Shown piece after piece: positions 1-9,417 of a stretch of DNA of 64,000 nucleotides. This DNA is from Phlegmacium glaucopus. Lineage: Eukaryota > Basidiomycota > Agaricomycetes > Agaricales > Cortinariaceae. A program made the position numbers and the translations under genes. The notes under the pieces were generated by a model. That model worked only from the letters and a program-made list of their open reading frames with translations. It was not told the DNA's origin and searched no databases. Location: positions 620,001-684,000 of the forward strand of contig MU130696.1 of the NCBI GenBank assembly GCA_015039465.1, in the 5' to 3' direction. Positions within the stretch are counted from its first letter, which is position 1. The number at the start of each line of letters is the position of its first letter.

Positions 1-603
1 TGATGAAGGGCTGGAGGGCAAATGGGTCTGCAGTGGGGGACGTGAAGGTGAATATATGCGCTTAAAACTGTGAAGGAAACAAGTCAATATATGCGCGTCT
101 GGAATGTCAAGGAATGGAGAAGACAACACGGGATTTAGGCAGGAGCCACGGGACTGGAGCAGGAACAGGAAATCAGGAAGTTCGCGTTGAAACACGAGAC
201 GGGACAGGAAATATAAGGGAGGTGGTGTGAATCAAGGGTTTATTTTTTTTTTTTTTTGTAGAGCAAAGCTCACACGATTTGGATGATGTTCAAAAAAAAG
301 TGTAAAAAGGGGTTATTTCGCGTTATGGTAATGACTCACACCGGGTTCTCGAACAGGTCCAAACAGTGTATAGTGTTCGTGCTACGTAGCGTTGCAAGTA
401 GATGGTAGGGAAAAAAGGGGAGAAAGAAGAGTTCTCTCCCCGCTGTAGGTATATATATCGATCTCCTGATTGTATGATCGGGATGTAAAAGGAAACGACT
501 TATCCAAAACCGTGTAACAACCTTACAGCACTGTGTCGAACTACCTCGAGGCATCTCGTGAGCGTCTCTTTTAGAGACGTGCTCTGAATCCGGGTAGTTC
601 AAC
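1..603. other. Gene-free left flank of the Plavaka element
   Basis: No convincing coding exon is visible. The first 220 bases are rich in G and A and are followed by a T-run near 240-258. Positions 538-600 hold a compact set of nested inverted repeats, listed separately. A minus-strand open frame crosses 336-632 but matches no family I recognise and overlaps the palindrome, so I do not call it a gene. Confidence 0.5.
538..600. repeat. Nested inverted repeats able to fold as a three-way junction
   Basis: An 8-bp outer arm (GAACTACC 538-545, GGTAGTTC 593-600) encloses two hairpins. One is CGAG/CTCG with loop GCAT (547-558). The other is GAGC plus GTCTC pairing with GAGAC and GCTC across a TTTTA loop (560-584), with a 2-nt bulge. 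It lies just outside the candidate left terminus of the Plavaka element. The fold recalls a tRNA but lacks a recognisable T-loop, so it is not called a tRNA. Confidence 0.45.
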
Positions 604-850
604 AGGAAAACATTGAGGTCTCCAGCTTTCAAAGTCTTCGACTTTTGATGGCTTTTGATGTCTTTATAACTTCATCTTCTGGATTCCAATATTGTCTTCT
701 TACTTTAATGGCCTTCGTCTTTTGCTTGTATCTTTATTAGTATTTGCCCTAGTATCAATAAATCTTTCAAGTCTGTCATTTCGGTCTTATATGCTTTCAG
801 TATTTACCTATGATCAATAATTTGTCTTTCACTACGACAACAATTTCAAA

Positions 851-3800
851 TCAAAATGCTATTTCATGACTATGATGATCGGCATATTTATTTACATAGA
901 AGAGCCTGAAAGCATGTAAAGACTGTGAGTAAGTGAGTGTTGGTGGAATGAAATTAGACCCGTATACTCCAATCAAATGAGCGGCTCGAAGGATAGAGTC
1001 AATATGTATCACAGAACATATCCGCTGTCTTGATTGGACATCAATATCAGGTTGTACCATCCACATGCCAGTCTCAGGACACGGAGCATTACCATATGTT
1101 TCGAACCATTGAACCAACACACAGGGATATATTGTCTGATCAAATTCAAACGAGAAAAAAAGCTGAACTTGAGCTACCCCAAGGGCCCGAAAACCAACCT
1201 CATCTGGATCCCGCTCTACGAAAACGCAATCATGTCGCGCGGGGCCATTTTTCCAAGAACGAGTGGACCGGATGTATTCACGGTGCATGCCTCCAGTGCC
1301 GGACAGATCACTTGGGGCATGGTAGATGGCTATGGCCGAATGGAAAATATTGATGCGAAGTGTTGAGGGAATTTTCGGACACTCGTCGAGACCAATGTCC
1401 ATTCCAAATATGTCAGAGTCGGGATTTTGCTGGTCAAACAAGAATCGGCGAATATACTCTTCTAAACGGCCAATATTCAACCAGTCGGAAAGTATGGCAA
1501 GGCTTTTGGGATAGTTGCGAGCTAAATTAGTTATCAATTAACATGAGAGCACATGAAGGATTAAAATTTTAAAAAAAATTGCCTGGATGTCGGGGCAATC
1601 GTACACTGCCCTCGGAAGTTTCCCCTTCAACCACATCTCCATCCTCTTCTTCGTCTACATTGACAGGTGCAGATGTTGGAAGGGGCAGCCGTGTGGCCAT
1701 TGGATTACCCTGCACAACCCCAAGCATTCCACGCTTGTTAAAGTCTACCCGTGCTGCCGCCAGCTTATCAAGACGCTGGTTAATACGTAGCATTTCTCCA
1801 ATTGGGTTGTTCCTGCTTGAACGACGCCATGGCTCCTTCACAGCTTTGATGTGCTTGGACTCGGTAATGGAAGAGCAAATCCCGTTTGGTGCACCAAACA
1901 TCTGAATGAGGGATCGGTAATGTAGAAGAGAGTGCTGTCGAGGGAGAAGGAAGTCGTCACGGATGCCCAAGGTTAGGAAAATTTCTCGCTCGTTATGGAA
2001 ACGTTTGACCGCGGAATCGATTTGAGTCAGCACTGTCTCATCAATTGAAGACCGGCGTACAAGGTAACAAAAATCCAAAAATGCACTGATCGCGCGCACC
2101 ATCCCATTAGGAACCAGTCCAGAAATTGCAGGTAGAAAGACTTTCATCAAAGCCTTTGAGTCGTCGCCAGTCCATTGTTTGAATCCTCGTCCTTCAGGAA
2201 AACGTCGCAGACCTGAAAACGGTGGTACAATTGATATCCTAAGAATAGATGTATACATCAATTATTTTTCATATATAACTCTGTTTTCCTTACCGTCGAT
2301 CCATTTCCGCAATGAGAGCCTTCCCATTTGGTTGCGACTCAAAATATTGTATGACCCAGGTGACTAGATGGTCTTTAAATGTTCCTTTGATGATTTGGTG
2401 CAGCAGATCGGGGGACAGTAGTTCATGGATATTTGTGTGAGGAAAATGGACAGTGAACGGCTAATAATTGATTAAAAAGAAGTCGATAGCCATAAATTAG
2501 AGACATACAACAATATCCCCAATAATTCCGTAACCCTCCCAAAGTTCCTTCAAGTTTCCATCGAAAGCATCATGTAAGGCCTTTGTATGGTCATGCGAAC
2601 GCTGGATAGCATCCTCAATCTCACCATCCAGGTCAGTGGCCGGGGCAGTGCAGCTGTTAAAATATTAGTAAGAATAGATTTGATAAACTGAACATTATCT
2701 CTTACCGTGGACACCAGCCTGACACAACGCACGCAAGTAAACGCTGTTCAGGGTAATCTGCTATATACGGTCCAAGACCATAAATGACACGGCGGTAATG
2801 GCCATCACCGCAACGCGTGATGCGAGGCTTCTCCATCCATGGTTTCAAAGGCATAAGAATACGGGCCAGAGATGAATGAAAGAGCTGGCGACGGAATTGT
2901 CGGAAGGCTGCACTGTCTTGATGGTCACGTCCAGCTGTATGAAAATATTATTAGACTATACATCCAAATGGCAGCAGATTTACACTAACTTTTCAGCATT
3001 GCTAAAAACCCAATAACAGTTAACGCATTACGGTGAGCGCGGCATACATGATTCTGGACATTTCCTAATGATGCATAGAGTGGGTAGTAGTCGTTTTGGC
3101 CTGTGCCAACAGAGACCGTAGTTTTATCGCTTCCAAGGATTATAGGCGCAAACATTGCCCCATGTGTCTCAGGATTAGCAGCGAGAATATCCTGGACAGA
3201 AATATGAGGAGAAAACTAAGAATAATTCAAAACTCGACTCACTGCTTGTTCCCATGCCCATTGGCCAGACATCAGATCGGTGTACTGGCATTTTCGATTC
3301 TTTCCCATAACTTGTTTCGGTGAGTAATCTATCTCATGAGCGAAGTCCGGATTGCCAATATGGGCCTCCATAATGTCCAGAGGGTTCCAATACCACACCT
3401 CATACTCCTTGGTCATCCAGCTCGGCGAACTCTCTGCCACATCACCATCATACGTGACCCTAAATCCTTCCCATGGTGTGTCTCCAAGCGGTATTGAGTC
3501 GATTGTACTGTAGAGGTCCCTGGCGTGTGCATATGGAGGATCGACCTCCTCGTTGCAACTCTCTTGTTGGGATGCCCATAGGTTCATCAAGATATCGATA
3601 TTTCCGGCAGACATTTGTGTCCGAGTGAAAAGAAAATCGGCAAGGTGGAAATCTTCTTCGTTTGCGAAAGGAAAGTAGTCATTCATGGTGTCAAATGGAT
3701 CTGAAGGTGGTGGTGATGCATTTGGGGGCAGATCAAAGCCTTCGTTATCACAAGGCTGGCCTGTAGAATATATTATGATTGTTAAATATATATAGGATGA

Positions 3801-4181
3801 AAAATTAAATTACGCACCATCGAGATATGGATGTTTTTGAATATAGATCCCAGAACGGCCTTGAATTGTCCATATTGTACGTCGAGGTGAGCTTTGACTT
3901 GGAGTAGGTGGAACTGCAGAGGAACACTGGGGGGGTGGAGTTTGTGGTGGCGATTGTATTTGGCGTCCAGCGTTGTCAAGAATGCCAGGGGAAGGGGGTG
4001 GTGAGAAAATGTATTGGTTCCGCGGATTGACTATACATGTAGCTTGATGCTGGGTAAGTCCTCCTGGCGTCTTACAAGCCTTGCGACAACCAGGGAAACT
4101 GCAATGATATATTGCAGGGCGGTAGGTAGCACATTTCATGGTGACGGTTGTAATAGAGAGTCCATTTTGGAGCTTAATCAT
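851..4181 (-). CDS. Plavaka-family transposase with N-terminal C2H2 zinc finger
   Basis: A multi-exon transposase, recognised from near-consensus family blocks. From the N-terminus these are: a C2H2-like finger (CSFPGC...HQATC, about 4020-4110); the HPYLDG/PCDNEGFDLPP block after an intron near 3740-3810; FLFTRTQMSAGNIDILMNLW (3590-3660); THGAMFAPIILGSDKTTVS (about 3110-3180); DGHYRRVIYGLGPYIADYPE (about 2735-2800); SPDLLHQIIKGTFKDHLVTW (about 2360-2430); GRGFKQWTGDDSKALMKVFL and PNGICSSITESKHIKAVKEP within 1569-2261; and a C-terminal exon to a TGA at 851. The start is uncertain: ATG at 4181 directly follows an AG and could be a splice acceptor, and a second ATG lies at 4139. No internal stop or frameshift was noticed. 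The product would act in the nucleus to excise and insert the element. The family is confident; individual splice sites are by eye. Confidence 0.85.
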
Positions 4182-4257
4182 CTGAAACAATCGCACGTGA
4201 GTATTAAGTTGAAATCGGAGCAAAACGGTGGAATGTTGAACTTACACGCAATACACA
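4182..4257. promoter_or_regulatory. Short bidirectional promoter of the Plavaka element
   Basis: Only about 76 bp separate the likely transposase start (minus, 4181) from the companion-gene start (plus, 4258). Both genes must share this divergent regulatory interval, or use starts inside each other's leaders. No clear TATA box is visible. If the transposase begins at 4139, the interval is 118 bp. Confidence 0.5.
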
Positions 4258-6871
4258 ATGTCAGCAATACCATCCAGAATGGTGACACGTATCACCAACA
4301 TTGCCAAGCATCCAGGGGAGCAGCAAAATCGATACAACCGCAAGACCCCACAAGAGGCTCAGGCTGAACGCAAGAAGAAAGAGGTTGAAAAACAGGAAAA
4401 ACAAAAAATTATGGAAGCGGGTGCAAAAAAGGCAGCGGACGTGGAGAAAAAAGCCCAACAGAAGGCAAAATCACAAAAAAACGAGGCTGGGGTACTCACG
4501 AAGACTCAGAAAATGATTCCTCGTGCGTACCGACCAAGAGCAGAAGTGGCTGGAAATGCAAACGGTCAGTTTTTTGAGTTTCTAATGATTGAGACCTGAT
4601 AAGTACTTACAATTAATTTTGTTGGACAATAGTAGACGGATATGTTGAGCGCGACGATACTATAGAAGTAGGAGATGGTCTGAGTCAGTGTTAATCCATT
4701 GAGCGTTATTGAAGAGTAACGTACCAAAATCATGATGATGTAGGTGACTGGGACATAGAAGACTCAGATCGAGTAGCATCTATAACAACTAAAGGTATGA
4801 CTTTTCGTTAATCCAAGTCTCTCAATTATTTATTTCTATCTTACTGATGTTTTTGTTTGCTCTTTTACCAGTCGTTGGAGAGAAGAACAAGCATCTTGAT
4901 GAACAGAGTATCTATAATGAAGTTGATCGTGAGTTTACTCAGTGCTTGACATAGTACCAGGTTGCAAGATTTACTCACCTTTCGAAGAGTTTGGGGATGA
5001 AACCCCAGCTAAACGAGGAGCCTCTGAGGAATCCATGTCCTCTGGCAGCGACTTTGAGCCAGCAGAGGAGAGTGAGAGGGGATTTGATGATGTAGAGCTC
5101 GAAGACGATGAACCAGACACTGAATTGGCGAACAAAAAGAGCAGTGGGAAGAAAGAAAAGAAGGGCGTTCTTGCTAGAAACCGTGTTCGTACAATCAGAG
5201 ATCAACTTCCTGACTGGCAACATGAGGACAACGATCAAACTCCCAGCCGTGTTAAGCGCAAACTTGACACCGATTTATTTCCACATACATATAACAAGTA
5301 GCCACTCGCTGTTTTTAAACACATTAAAGCTCATTTTTTTTCTTCTTAACAGGGCGGCTAACATCAAGAAGCTTAAACGGACCATTCCATCAGGCGTCAA
5401 ATCAAACTGGGATAAAGATGATGTCATGATCCCACCGGCCTTTTCTATCACTCATCGTACAGCATCTTTGAGTTCTGCTGCATCTAATGCTGGCGGCAGG
5501 TACTCTGCATCATCTCCCTCAGTAACTACTCAGTCCCACAGTCGCTCTGAGACCAGTAAACCAGCCTCAGTTCAACCAGGAGGCATTTCATCTGGCGAAG
5601 ATGAGGTGGAACATCGTTATGTTGTCAATCAGACAGCTGTAGGAATGCGATATCGGGTATGTGCTTCTGCTATCAACTTACTTTCTTACATCTTTTTTTT
5701 TCTTTTTTATAGTCAATTGCAAAGATTGAGGAGATCAAAGGAGCCTCAATACTCACAAAACGCAGCAATGTGAAGAAGTCAGTTCGCCCAACACTCAAGA
5801 ATCTACCTTCCGAGACAACAAACGGCTTCAACAATTTCATTTTGTATAAAGCCTACAACAAAGTCGGAGAGCTTGATGCGTGGGCGACGCTCCCTGATGA
5901 CAAAATTGCTGAGCTATGGAATGAAGTCTTTGGTGACATATACCCCATTGCTATCAGTGCCAATGCAGGGGATGACAATCATTTATTTACTGTGATCAAA
6001 AAGCTCGTGAGTGTTTTTTTCTTCAGGATTGCTTGTATGGCCTGATATCTTAAAATTTGCAATGGTTACTTAGATTTCTCACAGAATTTCATCCCGAATA
6101 TCAAACCGACTAGGCGAGGCAGCTGTCATGGCTCTTGAGGATGAATACAACCATCATGAAATTTTTACAGTTGAAGACCACACAGGATTCATCACTAATA
6201 TGCTTGGGAACGACAACGAGACCAACCAGCCTTTCTTGTGGCAGACTACAGACAATGTAAAATGGCAGGGTGCTCGGGAAAACTTCCAGGTATGTGTCTA
6301 CATCTCGGTTTGGTTTTGTTAACTGACTTCAAGTTTATATTCAACTACAATGTATGACATATTGTAGGGCCTGTTCCTCGGTCGTGTGGTACTCAAAACA
6401 CTTGCTGTCTTCGTCAACCTCATAACAAGTGTGCGTTATGACATTGAAAATTTCACACCATCTGAAAAACCACGAGGCGCGCTCATGCTATCAATCCAAG
6501 CAGTAAGTATTACAATATTCTACTGTTATGGCTGTCTTAGGATAATCATATAGGTCCTTCGTGCTTTAACTTACTCGACAACTGGCAAATTTCAACCACC
6601 AAGTGGCAAAACCGGAAGCTTTTCGCAGGAGAACTGGGGTGATTACACAATACAAGACGGAAAACGAAAACGAAAACTCAAACGGCGTAGCACGCTCTAT
6701 CAGAAACGGGTCGACAAAATGACTGAGGACCACTGGAAGGCCGTTATGGAGGGTGTTGCTGTATTTATTGCGAAACGGAAAGCACCCATGAAACAGGAAG
6801 AGAGTGTCGAAGTGGAGATGGATGAGGAGGAGGAGGAAGAGGCCTTATACAATCCTATGTTTCAAGTTTGA
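4258..6871 (+). CDS. Plavaka companion protein of unknown function
   Basis: A multi-exon gene running away from the transposase. The first exon (MSAIPSRMVTRITN...) is followed by a strongly charged, lysine/glutamate-rich stretch that looks like a coiled coil or nucleic-acid-binding arm (aa about 28-75). Next come short acidic exons, a Ser-rich region (5450-5590), and a globular part from about 5770 to 6590 with blocks such as NGFNNFILYKAY, WNEVFGDIYPIA and NFQGLFLGRVVLKTL. The C-terminus has a basic patch (KRKRKLKRR) and an acidic E-run before TGA at 6869-6871. I recognise no enzymatic motif. Its place in the transposon suggests a role in transposition, such as DNA binding, an assembly factor or counter-silencing, but that is inference. 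No in-frame stop was noticed across the exons. Confidence 0.65.
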
Positions 6872-7420
6872 GTGTGGGGCTACTTAACAAGTGTCTGCAT
6901 GGCCTGTAATAGCTGGTACTAGGCAGGATGAGTGTATATTAATTAAATTTTGTGATATTTTATCGTGACTTTGGCTGTCTTTCACTTTGAACTTTATAAA
7001 GACGAAGGCTTCTTTCTCAAGCTTTAAAGGTAGAAGCATGTCTACGAAAGACCACCAGGTCTTTCGTGAGAAAATGGACCCGGCTTTTGAAAGACAGATC
7101 AGCTTTTTGTATTTTAAGTCTTTTATGCACTTTATGTCTTTGCGAAGACACGGAAAGACCCTGTGAAAGACCTCACGCTTTTCCTGATGTTGCGGCATCA
7201 AAGCAGCACTTCTAGACTCTAGTAAAGCACTTCTGTACTGAAATTATGTAAGTAGATTCACCTTTCTCAGAGTTTCTAGGGGGTAGAGAAACCCCTCAAA
7301 TTGATAAATTACTTTCAATGAAAGTTTTGGCCCACCTCCGTGCGACTGATCCAAGTCTGGAGAAATATGTGACACATGTGACATATTCCTAAACTGGAAA
7401 TGACTATGCAATAATGCATA

Positions 7421-7597
7421 CAGTCAAACCCCTCTTAACCCATACCCATCGGTGGATGGCCCAAGGTATGGGTTATGGGAGGTTATGGGTTATGAGAGGT
7501 CAGTTTTGGTGTAAATTTCAGTTTGGTGCCTGCTAAAATCTATGGGTTATGGGGGGTTATGGCTTAGTAGAGGTATGGGTTAAGAGGGGTTCGACTG
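7421..7597. mobile_element. 177-bp MITE with TA target duplication (pogo/Tc1-mariner type)
   Basis: The ends are inverted repeats of 26 bp that differ at one position, beginning CAGTC and containing AACCCCTCTTAACCCATACC. TA dinucleotides flank both ends (7419-7420 and 7598-7599), the expected target duplication for the Tc1/mariner-pogo superfamily. The interior repeats the phrase GGGTTATGGG several times and has no coding capacity, so the element needs a transposase supplied elsewhere. Confidence 0.8.
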
Positions 7598-8044
7598 TAC
7601 ATAGGCTATGCGATGAGTGAGAGCCATTATGAGCCATTGCTCTGGACATCATCCACCATGGGCACCCTCACTTCCAATCCATTGCAGAATACACCCTCGC
7701 AAAGTGTTACAAACTTCTTTTTCTTTTTCTTATCACCACCGAACACATGTCCATTTCACATCCATGCCTTTCTACTTCTACTTTTCATACCCATCTTACA
7801 CATGTTTACCTCTTTCTTTTCATCGTTTCACCTATTTATACTTACACAACATGTTCCACATGCAGACACCTCACATTATGCACGACTCTCCCTATTAGTA
7901 TAAATACTGTATTTACTCTCTTGTATTACCTTAGCTAATTCTTGAGACTCTAACCCCAGTTACTTTGCTCTTGACATTCTCAAACTCTTAAGACGCTACC
8001 TCGAGACTTATCTCTTGGTATTCTTGAGCTCATCAAACAACATC

Positions 8045-8225
8045 AGGAAAATGACACATGGTCTGATGTGTCTGATGTGTCTTGTCACAGGCACCTAAGA
8101 CGAATTAAGACACATTTGATGTGTCTTGTCAAAGCTATGTACCTTTCTGAATAAGACATGAATGCCTGGAATAAGACGGTTAAGACACTTAAGACACGCA
8201 AGCAGCGCCGTCTGCTGCCAGGCAG
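8045..8225. repeat. Cluster of AAGACAC/GTGTCTT short repeats (left)
   Basis: The heptamer-like motif AAGACAC and its complement recur many times within about 180 bp, followed by a hairpin with 7-bp arms TGCCTGG (8163-8169) and CCAGGCA (8218-8224). A matching cluster in the opposite sense lies at 9750-9790, on the other side of the vWA pseudogene. The arrangement resembles subterminal repeats of a DNA transposon that carries a gene fragment. Confidence 0.5.
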
Positions 8226-8336
8226 GACAATCTTATTTCTATTCAATTAAACATATTCAGACATTTTTAGGCAGTTTCATGGATTTTTCGCGCTCAATAC
8301 TTTTCTTATTTCATGTACTGCTTAATTACATGGACT

Positions 8337-9417
8337 ATACGACTGACTAACATATACACTAATGCGGGTTCGCAGGCCACAAAGAACTAAGAGGAAGTCA
8401 GCAGGTCTTGTACCGGAAAATTCTTGACCGCTGAGACCTGCCAGAGTGATTCCGTGGCTTGCCATCGTTCGTGCTAATTGCAATGGATCATGACCATCAG
8501 GAGAACCTTCATCAAATCCTGAAGAGATAGCCAGGCATTTAAGTGAAAAGCAATGAGAAAATGGAAATACTGACCGTCTCTGTATTTGCTGATACCATGA
8601 GGCGGCGCATCGGCAATAAGAACGACTATCTTACTAGCGTACTCCCTCCAATCCATGTTTAGGGCTTCGGCCAACGCGGCGGTGACTGCTTCCGGTCCAT
8701 CACCACCCCCCAAAGCATACAAACCAGATAAGTGTTTATGGACCTGGGCCACCTTGCTGATATCGGATGAGAAACCAAAGTTCTTGGTGACATAGGTATG
8801 GTCTTGTGGTGGATGATTGCGAAAGGCGACAAGTCCTACTCTGAGATCTTCTGGACTTTGAAGTTTTCCGGACTCGAAAATATTGGCACAGATGTCTTAG
8901 TTGCAGATGATATGTAGGTGCCTTGATTACCTGTACAATCCTGAATGAAGACTAAATCCCTGCGTAAACCAGTTGGGTCATCAGCGATATGGTCAGTGAT
9001 AAAGAAGGCAACTTGCAATTGCTTTCGACCCGGATCTCCAGTGTTCTGGAGACTTGCTGCCGCGGTTGTTCTTCGAAGGCTGGTTGAAGGCCGGAGCCTG
9101 GATCCATACTCATATCTTCATTCTTGCAGTCGGTTCATTCTGCGGCATGCAGCGGCACGCTCCGAAGGTCAGGATTTGGGGGGTGCAACTGATGCACTGG
9201 CAACCTAAGCATGTTGTTAGTAGGTACAACCGTGCAAATGGGTGTGCATATGGTTTCGCACCGGTAGCCCTGCATTTTTCGCAGTACTCTACTCGCTCCT
9301 TGCCCTGAGGCTGCTCCATGGGACCGGAAATGGCAGGTCACTTGTGGAAAGGTTGGTGAGGAATAATGGGATGTAAAGGACTTGCATGGTGCTTACCTGA
9401 AGGATTTCGGAAGCCAT
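8337..9417 (-). pseudogene. vWA-domain (alpha-kinase/VWA type) protein, broken
   Basis: Minus-strand exons encode a von Willebrand factor A domain: DLVFIQDCTGNQG with a MIDAS-like DxTGxx (about 8915-8960), then LQSPEDLRVGLVAF, GGGDGPEAVTAALAEAL (about 8655-8710) and VVLIADAPPHG. After introns come EGSPDGHDPLQLARTMASHG and FFVACEPAL. An N-terminal ATG at 9417 (MASEILQ) leads into a cysteine-containing segment (CEKC...). Just after the MIDAS motif (about 8890) the frame is lost: SSATK is followed in another frame by the expected ICANIFESGK, consistent with a small out-of-frame deletion. The 3' end stops right after CEPAL, before the rest of the domain. Fungal relatives are often followed by other domains, absent here. 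I call it a pseudogene; an intron that rescues the frame cannot be excluded. Confidence 0.6.

Larger units (their letters stand above)
604..7185. mobile_element. Two-gene Plavaka (CACTA-like) DNA transposon
   Basis: The unit carries a Plavaka-family transposase on the minus strand (851-4181) and a divergently transcribed companion gene on plus (4258-6871). Candidate imperfect terminal inverted repeats are the 18-mers at 604-621 and 7168-7185, which match at 15 of 18 positions when one is reverse-complemented. Both flanks (630-840 and 6960-7175) are crowded with short AAGTCTT/GTCTTTC repeats, as expected for subterminal transposase-binding sites in CACTA-like elements. Both genes read through without obvious frameshifts, so the copy may be recent. 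Termini and target-site duplication are inferred; true ends could lie several bases further out. Confidence 0.6.
7186..8336. other. Gene-free, transposon-rich spacer
   Basis: No gene is supported. The stretch contains the MITE at 7421-7597 and a pyrimidine-rich segment (7700-7900) whose overlapping open frames are low-complexity and not convincing. From about 8045 it holds a cluster of short AAGACAC/GTGTCTT repeats, listed separately. Confidence 0.5.

Noticed and set aside
538..600. Possible tRNA gene
   Set aside because: The outer stem and two hairpins look tRNA-like, but there is no T-stem/loop with TTCGA and no normal anticodon loop on either strand.
336..632. 98-codon minus-strand open frame
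   Set aside because: It crosses the palindrome at 538-600 and the candidate transposon end, has no recognisable domain and no exon partner.
7613..7903. Overlapping plus-strand open frames of 93-96 codons
   Set aside because: Low-complexity pyrimidine-rich DNA gives long frames in two phases at once; no family resemblance.
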